DNA of 64,000 nucleotides, taken from assembly GCF_000422725.1 (NCBI RefSeq), contig NZ_KE383909.1, positions 543,178-607,177 of the forward strand, read 5' to 3'. Of the stretch, positions 38,254 to 46,501 are shown in pieces. The stretch's first letter is position 1. Each line of letters opens with the position of its first letter. The notes below the pieces were generated by a model. It searched no databases. It had not been told where the DNA came from and was given only the letters and a program-made list of their open reading frames with translations. Origin of the DNA: Flavobacterium subsaxonicum WB 4.1-42 = DSM 21790 (lineage in GTDB: Bacteria > Bacteroidota > Bacteroidia > Flavobacteriales > Flavobacteriaceae). The position numbers and the translations under genes are program-made.

Positions 38254-39990
38254 ATGAGTAAAAAAGTAGCCGACCAGATAGTAGAAATGCTTGTAGAAAA
38301 CAACGTAAAACGTATATATGCCGTTACCGGCGACAGCCTTAACGAACTTAACGATGCCGTTAGGCGAAGTGGCAAGATTAAGTGGATACACGTTCGCCAT
38401 GAAGAAGTAGGAGCCTACGCCGCTGCCGCCGAAGCCGAACTCGATGGGCTTGCCTGTTGTGCGGGTAGTTGCGGCCCCGGTCATGTGCACCTAATTAATG
38501 GTTTGTATGATGCCCACCGTAGCGGCGTACCGCTTATTGCCATTGCCTCTACCATTAATACGCCTGAGTTTGGTACCGACTACTTTCAATCGACCAATAC
38601 CACCCGTTTGTTCGACGATTGCAGCTGTTATAACGAGATTGCTACCACGGCAGAGCAGGCACCCCGAATGCTGCAAACGGCCATTCAGCATGCGTTGCAC
38701 CATAAGGGTGTAGCGGTGTTTGGATTACCCGGCGATGTATCGAAAATGCCTGCTGCTGAGAGTGCTACGGCAATGCACAACTACCGTAACAACCCTATTA
38801 TCAGACCTAACGATGCCGAGTTAGACCAGCTTGCCGAGATACTGAACGCCCACCCGAAAGTGACCATTTTTTGCGGGACGGGTGCCGATGACGCTCACGA
38901 TCAGGTAATTGAGCTGGCAGGTAAGCTTAAAGCGCCCATCGGCTACTCGTTTAGGGGCAAAATGGGCATGCAGTACGACAACCCGTATGAGGTGGGAATG
39001 ACCGGCCTGCTTGGCCTTCCATCGGCGTATCATGCTATGCATGAGGCTAATGTGGTGCTGTTGCTGGGTACTGATTTTCCGTACACGGCCTTTATGCCTA
39101 CCGATAAAAAGATTATCCAGATCGACTTAAAACCAGAGCGTTTGGGCCGCCGTGCTAAGCTGGACCTGGGCCTGTGCGGCAACATTAAAGATACGGTAGA
39201 AGCCCTGCTTCCGTTGGTTACCGCTAAGCCCGATGACAGCTTTTTAATGGCGCAACTTGCGCTGTATGAAAAGGTTAAGGAAAACCTGAACATATATGTT
39301 AACGACCGCGGCGAAAAAGACCGCATATCGCCTGAGTATGTGGCACATACCATAGATAAACTGGCTGCCCACGATGCTATTTTTACCGTAGATACCGGCA
39401 TGTGCTGCGTGTGGGGTGCCCGCTACCTTAATGCCACCGGCAAGCGAAAATTGCTTGGCTCGTTTAACCACGGGTCTATGGCCAATGCCATGCCAATGGC
39501 TATAGGTGCGGCGCTTAGCCACCCTGATCAACAGGTAGTTGCGCTGTGTGGCGATGGCGGCCTCTCTATGCTGCTGGGCGACCTTGCTACCATCCATCAA
39601 TATAAGTTGCCTATTAAGCTTATTGTGTTTAACAACAGGGCGTTAGGTATGGTTAAGCTTGAAATGGAAGTTGCCGGACTGCCTGATAATGAGACCGATA
39701 TGGTTAACCCCGACTTTGCCCTTGTGGCTGCTGCCATGGGCTTTAGGGGCATTACGGTAGACGAACCACACGAGCTTGAACCCGCTTTAAAAGAAGCTTT
39801 CCAATCGCATGGGCCTGTTTTGGTGAATGTTATGACTAATCCTGACTCGCTGGCGATGCCTCCAAAAATAGAATGGAAGCAAATGAAGGGCTATGCCACC
39901 ACCATGAGCAAGCTTATTTTAGGCGGCAAAATGGAGGAGGTTTTAGATACCGTTAAAGCAAATTACAAACACCTGTCAGAACTTTTATGA
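38254..39990 (+). CDS. poxB: Pyruvate dehydrogenase (quinone)-like ThDP enzyme
   Basis: 578 aa, full length for PoxB (about 572). The N-terminal ThDP Pyr domain has 'RHEEVGAYAAAAEAEL' with the catalytic Glu, 'CAGSCGPGHVHLINGLYDAHR' and 'GTDYFQSTNT'. The C-terminal PP domain has 'ALCGDGGLSMLLGDL...LIVFNN', the ThDP/Mg2+ motif. Close in form to E. coli PoxB, it would decarboxylate pyruvate to acetate and CO2, passing electrons to quinone. TAAATTTG at 38202-38209 is a possible -7 box. Confidence 0.9.
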   Translation: MSKKVADQIVEMLVENNVKRIYAVTGDSLNELNDAVRRSGKIKWIHVRHEEVGAYAAAAEAELDGLACCAGSCGPGHVHLINGLYDAHRSGVPLIAIASTINTPEFGTDYFQSTNTTRLFDDCSCYNEIATTAEQAPRMLQTAIQHALHHKGVAVFGLPGDVSKMPAAESATAMHNYRNNPIIRPNDAELDQLAEILNAHPKVTIFCGTGADDAHDQVIELAGKLKAPIGYSFRGKMGMQYDNPYEVGMTGLLGLPSAYHAMHEANVVLLLGTDFPYTAFMPTDKKIIQIDLKPERLGRRAKLDLGLCGNIKDTVEALLPLVTAKPDDSFLMAQLALYEKVKENLNIYVNDRGEKDRISPEYVAHTIDKLAAHDAIFTVDTGMCCVWGARYLNATGKRKLLGSFNHGSMANAMPMAIGAALSHPDQQVVALCGDGGLSMLLGDLATIHQYKLPIKLIVFNNRALGMVKLEMEVAGLPDNETDMVNPDFALVAAAMGFRGITVDEPHELEPALKEAFQSHGPVLVNVMTNPDSLAMPPKIEWKQMKGYATTMSKLILGGKMEEVLDTVKANYKHLSELL

Positions 39991-40177
39991 TTGTAAGTTT
40001 TAATTTACGAAACAGTATGTATGTATAACAATTTAGCATCAATTTTCGTCGTAAAAATAATGTGAAATCAGTTTGTAAATCTATCCTGATAATCAGGTAT
40101 TTTATTTTTGATATTTCACTTTCGGATTTTGGAAGCAGCCTTTTTTCTGCAATATTCCATAAAACATCCAAAATAGC

Positions 40178-40218
40178 AAAAAACAGCCATGTATATAGTT
40201 TACAGGCTGTTTTTTTTG
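40178..40218 (+). terminator. Terminator downstream of poxB
   Basis: Arms AAAAAACAGCC (40178-40188) and GGCTGTTTTTT (40205-40215) enclose a 16-base loop and run into T-rich sequence. Confidence 0.75.
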
Positions 40219-40250
40219 TTTTATAGGTTGTACAAAAAATGTAAAGTTTG

Positions 40251-41128
40251 TTTTACTGAAGCAACGGCTTCAGTACTAATTGGAGGGATAGATTGTAATT
40301 TTGCATCAGATAATAAGGGAGTATTTACCAATGATGCCTAAGTTACATGTGAGATTGCTTCGTCGTGCCTCCTCGCAATGACAGTTACGGGTACTGTACA
40401 TTCCACTCTTCACACACCGTCTTTGCGAGGAGGCACGACGAAGCAATCTGTTCAGCAGTTGCGTTCCATTAAAGGTAAGTTTACTGCAACATTGGTTTCA
40501 GTACAAATTGGAGGGATAGGTTGTAACTTTGCATCAGGAATTAAAACAATATTTGCTTTTAAAAATCTGTGATAATACGCATTCCATTACAGATTGCCGC
40601 ACTCCGCTGCGCTACGTTCGCAATGACAGTTACGGGTACTCTACGTGCTACTCTTCACGCACTGTCTTTGCGAGGAGGCACGACGAAGCAATCTGTTCAG
40701 TAAGTGCGCTCCATTAAAGATAAGATGGCATTTACTGAAGCAGTGACTTCAGTACTAAATAGAAAAATGGGTTGTAACTTTGCATCGGTAGCTAAAACAA
40801 TATTTGCATTTAAAAATCTGTAATAATTCGTGTTCCATTATAGATTGCCGCACTCCGCTGCGCTACGTTCGCAATGACAGTTACGTGTATTGTACGTGCT
40901 ACTCTTCACGCACTGTCTTTGCGAGGAGGCACGACGAAGCAATCTGTTCAGCAGGTGCGTTCCATTAAAGGTAAGATGGTATTTACTGAAGCAGTGACTT
41001 CAGTACTAAGTAGAGAAATGGGTTGTAACTTTGCATCAGGAATTAAAACAATATTTGCGCTTAAAAAATCCGTGAGATTCGCGTTCCATTATAGATTGCC
41101 GCACTCCGCTGCGCTACGTTCGCAATGA
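40251..41128. repeat. Tandem array of ~251-bp units with REP-like palindromes (left part)
   Basis: The anchor CGCAATGACAGTTACG begins at 40374, 40619 and 40870, and its interrupted copy begins at 41121, giving periods of 245, 251 and 251 bp. Each unit carries (a) a palindrome pair, AGATTGCCGCACTCC...TTCGCAATGAC opposite GTCTTTGCGAGGAGGCACGA...AGCAATCT, and (b) a TACTGAAG/CTTCAGTA hairpin (40254-40275, 40733-40754, 40984-41005, with a mismatched copy near 40482), followed by TAATTTTG or TAACTTTG at 40296, 40524, 40775 and 41026. Short ORFs here are not credible. The IS110 element interrupts the fourth unit at 41125-41128. Confidence 0.9.
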
Positions 41129-41152
41129 ACTGTGTTTATATGCAAGAGAATT

Positions 41153-42112
41153 TTAAATTATTTCATTATAATATATTTTATTTGTTGCGATAGCAAAAGC
41201 TTGTTTCAATAGTTTATTTACAACTGCTATTAGGGCAAGTTTTTTTGCTTTACCTTTCTCAAGCAACCTTTCAAAGAGTTGTTTACACGCCTTATTTTTC
41301 TTGACTGCAGACTAGGAACATACATATAATATTGCCCTTATCCTGCTCATTCCCATTTTACATATCCGTGCTTTCCCTTTTACACTGGTTCCCGATTCGA
41401 AGATTCTTGGTGATATTCCAACATAAGAACTAAGTTGCTTTGCATTACTGAACTTTGTAAAACCTCCGCTCAGCACAATTAGCCCCATAGCTGACTTTGG
41501 GCCAATGCCCGGTATGCTTTTTAATTGCTGGTACTGTTCCGGATGATATTGTTTTATTAAACTAACCATTTCCTTTTCAATAAATTTTAATTGTTGTTCC
41601 AACTCTTCTACCTGTTTATTCAGGCTATTCATCACTATCTGACTTTGTACAGGATTAGCTTCAAAGGCCTGTTTTTGTCTAATTAAGCCTGTCCGGCTTT
41701 TATTGAGTTGTTCGCAGTATGCCTGCATTTGCTTTAACTCCAGAACATAATTTTCTTCTTTCTCCCATAAAACCGGACGCTCTGTTTTACCATATTCTGC
41801 TATCATCGCAGCATCTTTTTTATCAGTCTTGGCGCGGAGCATACGCATTTGTGAAAACCTGCGTATAACCAAGGGGTTTATAACACTAACAGCTATACCC
41901 TGATCCACAAGGAAAAAGGCGAGGTTAAGGTAGTAAGGCCCACTGGCTTCCATAACACAACAGTTATCAGTATTCAGTAATTTGATGAACGATTTAAAGC
42001 CTTTTAAATCATTGCTAAACTTGTGATGATAATAAATGCCATTTTTAAAAATAGCCACATCAAAAGTTAGTTTGCTAATGTCGACACCTACATAAATAAA
42101 AGATTTTTCCAT
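41153..42112 (-). pseudogene. IS110-family DEDD transposase interrupted by an amber codon
   Basis: The frame runs from ATG 42112 to TAA 41153-41155, about 319 codons, with one internal TAG at 41312-41314 after residue 266. Acidic residues of the RuvC-like domain are visible: Asp in 'VGVDISKLTFDVA', Glu in 'VMEASGPYY', and two Asp in 'KTDKKDAAMIAEY'. The C-terminal Tnp_20 domain includes 'IPGIGPKSAMGLI', 'LSSYVGISPR' and 'ESGTSVKGKARI', with a candidate catalytic Ser. Reading past the stop gives 52 well-conserved residues ('SAVKKNKACKQLFERLLEKG...'). The stop sits where related proteins usually have Trp, so one TGG-to-TAG change explains it. Reading through it would give a full-length enzyme. 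Confidence 0.9.
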
Positions 42113-42149
42113 AAATTTGTTATTAGAGAAACAAAGTAAATAGAAGATC

Positions 42150-42338
42150 TGCTTAACTTATCAATCCTACTTACAGGCTCCCAACGCCTAACGAACTGTC
42201 CAAGTTTAAAGCAGAAAGGGAAAGGAACCGGCATTGCGAACAGCCTTATAAGACCAATGACGAAACTCGGTTTTTATTTCTTTCCCTTCTTCTATTGAAA
42301 TTTAATAATTCTTTCTCTAAAATCCACCTTACTTTTTA
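42150..42338 (-). ncRNA. Candidate IS110 bridge RNA
   Basis: Encoded on the minus strand in the transposon left end. The first loop is closed by GGGAAAG/CTTTCCC (42280-42286 with 42218-42224) and AACCG/CGGTT (42268-42272 with 42226-42230). It contains GTCATTG (42255-42261), matching the left target, and GTTCGCAATG (42232-42241), the reverse complement of the right target. The second loop is closed by AACTT/AAGTT (42202-42206 with 42155-42159) plus GCTT/AAGC. It contains ACAGTTC (42193-42199), matching the element's right end, and TAGGAT (42164-42169), complementary to its left end; between them is an AGGC/GCCT hairpin. Order and polarity are LTG, RTG, LDG, RDG, as in IS621. The 5' end is inferred from a -7 box at 42345-42352; the 3' end is approximate. 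Confidence 0.75.
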
Positions 42339-42344
42339 TTTATA

Positions 42345-42352
42345 CAAACATA
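42345..42352 (-). promoter_or_regulatory. -7 box of a circle-junction promoter
   Basis: TATGTTTG on the minus strand fits TAnnTTTG. In the integrated element no TTG lies at the right distance upstream. If the ends join in a circle with one core copy, the right-end TTG (41143-41145) falls exactly 20 bases upstream (14 right-end bases, 4 core, 2 left-end), inside the reported flavobacterial spacing. It would then drive the bridge RNA and transposase. Confidence 0.6.
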
Positions 42353-42354
42353 GG

Positions 42355-42780
42355 ATGACAGTTACGGGTACTGTACGTGCTACTCTTCACGCACAGTCTT
42401 TGCGAGGAGGCACGACGAAGCAATCTGTTCAGTAAGTGCGCTCCATTAAAGGTAAGATGGCATTTACTGAAGCAGTGACTTCAGTACTAATTGGAGGGAT
42501 AGGTTGTAACTTTGCATCGGTAACTAAAACAATATTTGCTTTTAAAAATCTGTGATAATCCGTATTCCATTACAGATTGCCGCACTCCGCTGCGCTACGT
42601 TCGCAATGACAATTACGGGTACTGTACGTTCCACTCTTCACGCACCGTCTTTACGAGGAGGCACGACGAAGCGATCTCACATGTAATTGGTCATTAATAA
42701 TGCAAAATTGGCTTCAGTATTAATCCGTGATAATCCGTGTCTGCGCAGCATCCGCGTCATCCGCGTTCCATTTTAAAGAC
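42355..42780. repeat. Tandem array, right part, ending in a dispersed repeat
   Basis: The interrupted unit continues from 42359, and the next anchor is at 42602 (251 bp after the previous one once the IS is removed). It contains the TACTGAAG/CTTCAGTA hairpin (42465-42486), TAACTTTG (42507-42514) and another palindrome half reaching ~42680. The last ~30 bp before 42780 are a dispersed element (GCGTCATCCGCGTTCCATTT) that recurs at 44501. Confidence 0.85.
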
Positions 42781-42802
42781 TCGTAATTCGTAATTTAAAA
42801 AA

Positions 42803-43441
42803 CTATTCTTTAAACGCGTAGTTAACAATATTAGCCCCCATTTTAAGGGCCTTCGTCCTAACATCAACGGGGTCGTTGTGCACCTCCTGGTCTTCCCAGC
42901 CATCGCCAAGGTCGGTTTCCAGGGTGTATAGCAGTACCAGGCGGCCTTCCACAAAAATGCCCCAAGCCTGCGGCGCTTTGTTATCGTGCTCGTGAATTTT
43001 AGGCATACCCTGCGGAAAAGCAAACGGGCCTTTATAGATCTCGTGGTTTATGGGCACCAGGGCTAGCTCTTTATCGGGGAATATTTTCTTAATCTCTTTA
43101 CGGATAAATTTATCCATACCGTAGTTATCATCAATATGCAAAAAGCCACCTGACGTTAAGTAGTTGCGCAGGTTTATTACATCATTATCGCTAAACACCA
43201 CGTTGCCGTGTCCCGTCATGTGTACAAAGGCGTACGAAAACAAATCGGGGCTGCCGGCCTCAACAATAGCGGTTTTAGGCTTAAGTTTAGTACTAATATT
43301 CTGGTTGCAAAACTTAGCCAGGTTGGGTAACGATGTAGGGTTGCCATACCAGTCGCCACCACCCGAATATTTAAGCACGGCAATTTCCTGCGCGGTAAGC
43401 AGGGCAGGCAGTAAGGCAATTATATACAGAAGTTTTTTCAT
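42803..43441 (-). CDS. DUF4159 domain protein, secreted
   Basis: 212 aa from ATG 43441 ('MKKLLYIIALLPALLTAQ', signal peptide); an ATG four codons upstream (43453) is also in frame. 'VLKYSGGGDWYGNPTSLPNL', 'HMTGHGNVVFSDNDVINLRN' and 'GGFLHIDDNYGMDKF' match the DUF4159 family, which has a glutamine-amidotransferase-like fold and unknown function. It is predicted to be periplasmic. It is flanked by repeat-rich DNA on its 3' side. Confidence 0.9.
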   Translation of the reverse strand: MKKLLYIIALLPALLTAQEIAVLKYSGGGDWYGNPTSLPNLAKFCNQNISTKLKPKTAIVEAGSPDLFSYAFVHMTGHGNVVFSDNDVINLRNYLTSGGFLHIDDNYGMDKFIRKEIKKIFPDKELALVPINHEIYKGPFAFPQGMPKIHEHDNKAPQAWGIFVEGRLVLLYTLETDLGDGWEDQEVHNDPVDVRTKALKMGANIVNYAFKE

Positions 43442-43541
43442 TACAATTTTCAAAAATTAGAAATGTAAATATATAAAATCTCAGGGTAGGTTTACAATGC
43501 TTTTATTTATATTGCCTGCAAAAGGATTTAAATAATGTGCA

Positions 43542-44111
43542 ATGGGTAACGGTTTACAAACAGCAATTGATTTAGCGTGGGCTTCGGGTAAATTTATTGA
43601 TATAAGCAAATTTAGTGCGAATGCGAAAGGTTGGCAGGATGCGGTACAATATGCATACTGCAACGGAGGTATACTATTGCATAAGTACAGGGTAGACCTT
43701 CAGGAGAAAGATAACTTTGTATTAAAAGAACCGCTAAATGCCGAACACTTTGTCAGAAATGTTTTGATGCATCACGATATTCAGGAATATATAGAACGAT
43801 TAAAGATTGAAAAGAGCGACCCATCCTTTGAAAATGCGCAGCAAATAAGTGGCGACTTACTATCGCAATATCTTATCCGGATTTTGGTGGACGGCGGAGC
43901 GTACAGAAGTATTGTAAAGAAGAAAGCCACCTTAATTGTGTCAAAATTTTTGCAGGAGGAATATCAAAACAGGTTTAAAGATCTAATAATATTTACTTAT
44001 AAATATTTGGATGCTGACTGGTTTTTTGATGTAGCTTGGGATTATTCATTACTTATATTCGATACTCAGAAATCAGAAATAATGTTTATAGATTTAACTG
44101 ACACTGATTAA
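43542..44111 (+). CDS. Hypothetical protein, 189 aa
   Basis: A soluble protein without signal peptide, beginning 'MGNGLQTAIDLAWASGKFID'. It is predominantly helical and ends in 'FFDVAWDYSLLIFDTQKSEI', a hydrophobic beta segment typical of small cytosolic orphan or immunity-type proteins. I do not recognise the family. It lies in the segment between two copies of a dispersed repeat. Confidence 0.6.
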   Translation: MGNGLQTAIDLAWASGKFIDISKFSANAKGWQDAVQYAYCNGGILLHKYRVDLQEKDNFVLKEPLNAEHFVRNVLMHHDIQEYIERLKIEKSDPSFENAQQISGDLLSQYLIRILVDGGAYRSIVKKKATLIVSKFLQEEYQNRFKDLIIFTYKYLDADWFFDVAWDYSLLIFDTQKSEIMFIDLTDTD

Positions 44112-44195
44112 TCAACGCACCCTATTTCATTAAAAATACCTCAAAACGCTTACTGCAACTGTAAATTTTGTAATTTAGGGTCAAACCCCAATAGT

Positions 44196-44435
44196 ATGAA
44201 TTATCAGGACGCTTTCGAGCTTAAACACAATGCCGTGGGCAATAGCATTACCACAGATGGCAAAACTTATAATGTATATGTGGCACCGTCTATAGATGCC
44301 GAACTTCAGGATTTTATAAAAGATTATGATGAAGAGGCGTATAACGATAAAACCTGCCTTCAGTACAGCTCAGACAATCAGTACCAGATCTTTTTTATTT
44401 TGAGTAGTGGTGTAAAAGAGGAGCTTTATATTTAG
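44196..44435 (+). CDS. Hypothetical protein, 79 aa
   Basis: A small acidic protein starting 'MNYQDAFELKHNAVGNSITT', with an aromatic and acidic C-terminal half. There is no signal or membrane segment and no recognised family. An 84-bp gap separates it from the previous gene on the same strand. It is followed at once by repeat DNA (44452 onward). Confidence 0.5.
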   Translation: MNYQDAFELKHNAVGNSITTDGKTYNVYVAPSIDAELQDFIKDYDEEAYNDKTCLQYSSDNQYQIFFILSSGVKEELYI

Positions 44436-44451
44436 TGTTCAGGTTTGCGTA

Positions 44452-44625
44452 AAATGGAACGCGGATAACGCAGATGCTGCGCAATCCCTTTTTAAATCCG
44501 CGTCATCCGCGTTCCATTTTAAGACTGCGTAGGCTGTCATTCAGAGCGAAGCGCAGCGGAGTCGAAGAATCTCTTTTTATGTGAGATTGCCACATTCCGC
44601 TGTGCTTCATTCGCAATGACAGTAC
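44452..44625. repeat. Dispersed palindromic repeats between a small gene and rsmE
   Basis: An inverted repeat has arms of about 21 bp at 44452-44472 (AAAATGGAACGCGGATAACGC) and 44501-44521, with one mismatch. Its right arm repeats the sequence before 42780. Next is a GTCATTCAGAGCGAAGCGCA-type element (from ~44537). A single REP-like palindrome half (AGATTGCCACATTCCGC...TTCGCAATGACAG, 44583-44621) is a variant of the array unit at 40.3-42.7 kb. Confidence 0.8.
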
Positions 44626-44691
44626 GTGAAGAAAATTATCTGCAAAATACCTGCCAACTGCGACTGTAAACTGAACACTAAACACTGCCAA

Positions 44692-45399
44692 CTACTCCTC
44701 ATTAACAAACGCAACACTGTGCGCTGCAACAATGGCGGCGGTTTCGGTGCGAAGGCGGGTGTTGCCTAACGATACCGGTACGTAATTTTGTGCCAGGGCC
44801 AGGTTAATTTCTTTAGTAGAAAAATCGCCTTCGGGGCCAATAAGTATCGTAATGTTATGTTTGGGCTGCAGGGCGTGCTTAAGTAGTTTCTTGTCGGTTT
44901 CTTCGCAATGGGCAATAAACAGCTCGCCGGCCTTGGCATCGTTTACAAAGGTTGTAAAAGGCACGGGTTCATGCAGTTTGGGTAAGTAAAATTGCAGCGA
45001 CTGTTTCATGGCACTTTGCAGGATCTTCTCAAAACGGTCGGCTTTAAAATTGGTGCGCTCGCTGTGTTCGCAAATAAGCGGGGTAATCTGGGTAACGCCA
45101 ATTTCAACGGCCTTTTCTAAAAACCATTCGTAGCGGTCGTTTAGCTTAGTAGGTGCCACCGCTAAGTGAAGCTCGTACTGTGCAGGCTCAAAAAACTGCT
45201 CTGCCGTAATTTTAACCTCGCATTTTTTCTCGTTGCCAAACACAATTTCCGATGTAAACAAGCTACCGGCGCCATTGGTAATCTGTATAATGTCGCTTTC
45301 TTTTTTTCTAAGCACTTTAATAATATGGCGGCTTTCTTCTTTATCAAACAAAAAAGACGTGCTGCCGGGGGTAATATCGGGGTTATAAAATAACTGCAT
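44692..45399 (-). CDS. rsmE: 16S rRNA (uracil-1498-N3)-methyltransferase
   Basis: 235 aa. The SPOUT-fold knot motifs 'ILIGPEGDFSTKE' and 'LGNTRLRTETAAI' near the C-terminus, and the N-terminal PUA-like 'SRHIIKVLRKKESD', define RsmE. It methylates U1498 in the decoding region of 16S rRNA. It overlaps the tsaD stop by one base, so both are read from one transcript (tsaD-rsmE). Confidence 0.95.
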   Translation of the reverse strand: MQLFYNPDITPGSTSFLFDKEESRHIIKVLRKKESDIIQITNGAGSLFTSEIVFGNEKKCEVKITAEQFFEPAQYELHLAVAPTKLNDRYEWFLEKAVEIGVTQITPLICEHSERTNFKADRFEKILQSAMKQSLQFYLPKLHEPVPFTTFVNDAKAGELFIAHCEETDKKLLKHALQPKHNITILIGPEGDFSTKEINLALAQNYVPVSLGNTRLRTETAAIVAAHSVAFVNEE

Positions 45400-46421
45400 T
45401 ATAGTTGTATGCGTGCTTTAGAGGTTACGGATGCATCGCTAAACGTATGCTCCAGGTATTTATGGTAGCCCACAATGCCAATCATGGCGGCATTATCGGT
45501 AGTGTATTCAAATTTTGGGATAAACGTTTTCCAGCCGTATTTTTTCTCGGCCTCCTTAAGCGTGCCGCGAATGCCGCTGTTTGCAGATACGCCCCCGCCA
45601 ATAGCCACCTTCTTAATGCCGGTTTCGGCTACAGCCAGTTTAAGCTTATCCATTAAAATATTAATAATGGTATATTGTATAGAGGCACAAATATCGTTCA
45701 TATTCTCCTGCACAAAGTTAGGGTTTAAAGCCACGTTTTTTTGCACAAAATACAGTATTTGCGTTTTTAATCCGCTAAAGCTAAAATCAAGTCCCGGCAC
45801 CTTGGGTTTTGTAAAAGGGTAGGCCTTTGGGTTGCCCAACTGGGCATATTTATCTACTAATGGGCCGCCCGGGTAGGGCAGGCCTAATATCTTGGCGCTC
45901 TTATCGTAGGCTTCGCCCACGGCATCATCGGTAGTTTCGCCAATAACCTCCATATCAAAAAAGCTGCTCACTTTTACAATTTGCGTATGTCCGCCGCTAA
46001 TGGTTAGCGCCAGGAACGGAAACTGCGGCTTGTCAAAACCCTCCTCGTCTATAAAATGCGCCAGTATATGCGCCTGCATGTGGTTTACGGCCACCAGCGG
46101 AATATCTAACGCAAGTGCCAGCGATTTTGCGAATGAGCTGCCCACCAGTAACGACCCCATTAATCCGGGGCCCTGCGTAAAGGCAATGGCACCTAATTGA
46201 TTGCGCGTAATGCCGGCTTTGGCAAGGGCAACATCTACCACAGGCACAATATTTTGCTGGTGTGCGCGGCTTGCCAGCTCTGGCACCACGCCGCCATATT
46301 GCTCATGAACTTCCTGCCGTGCCACAACATTACTAAGCACTTTGGCGTTTTGTAGTACAGCCGCGGCGGTATCATCGCACGAACTTTCTATAGATAAAAT
46401 ATATACGGGCGTATCAGCCAT
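45399..46421 (-). CDS. tsaD: tRNA threonylcarbamoyladenosine synthase subunit
   Basis: 340 aa. 'SIESSCDDTAAAVL' at the N-terminus, metal-binding 'HMQAHILAH', 'TISGGHTQIV' and 'GGVSANSGIRG' are the Kae1/TsaD signature. Together with TsaB and TsaE (not in this window) it forms t6A37 on ANN-decoding tRNAs. It is cotranscribed with rsmE and divergent from tamB, 80 bp apart. Confidence 0.97.
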   Translation of the reverse strand: MADTPVYILSIESSCDDTAAAVLQNAKVLSNVVARQEVHEQYGGVVPELASRAHQQNIVPVVDVALAKAGITRNQLGAIAFTQGPGLMGSLLVGSSFAKSLALALDIPLVAVNHMQAHILAHFIDEEGFDKPQFPFLALTISGGHTQIVKVSSFFDMEVIGETTDDAVGEAYDKSAKILGLPYPGGPLVDKYAQLGNPKAYPFTKPKVPGLDFSFSGLKTQILYFVQKNVALNPNFVQENMNDICASIQYTIINILMDKLKLAVAETGIKKVAIGGGVSANSGIRGTLKEAEKKYGWKTFIPKFEYTTDNAAMIGIVGYHKYLEHTFSDASVTSKARIQL

Positions 46422-46487
46422 AATTTGGGCACAGATTTTGAATTATAAAAAAGGGTTAAAGCCTATTTTAACAAAGGTAAAAATTCC

Positions 46488-46495
46488 TACTTTTG
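46488..46495 (+). promoter_or_regulatory. Candidate -7 box upstream of tamB
   Basis: TACTTTTG fits TAnnTTTG. It overlaps a possible TTG start at 46493, arguing that translation begins downstream, at GTG 46502 or later. Confidence 0.45.
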
Positions 46496-46501
46496 TGGGT
46501 T

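Larger units (their letters stand above)
41129..42358 (-). mobile_element. IS110-family insertion sequence, 1230 bp
   Basis: Boundaries come from comparing the interrupted array unit with intact ones: array sequence up to CGCAATGA (41121-41128) resumes as ATGACAGTTACGGG (from 42355). The core ATGA (41125-41128 and 42355-42358) is shared at both ends. There are no terminal inverted repeats, as expected for IS110. The transposase gene is on the minus strand, with a long left end (246 bp, 42113-42358) and a short right end (24 bp, 41129-41152). That asymmetry is typical of the IS110 group, where the left end encodes the bridge RNA. Confidence 0.9.

Noticed and set aside
40378..41128. Short ORFs inside the repeat array
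   Set aside because: They run through palindromes and end at random points; each simply repeats with the unit and looks non-coding.
40374..42640. Possible CRISPR array
   Set aside because: The period is about 251 bp, the whole unit is repeated rather than short repeats with unique spacers, and there are no cas genes.
40251..42780. RAYT-driven REP system or diversity-generating retroelement
   Set aside because: No Y1 REP transposase and no reverse transcriptase gene is present in the window.
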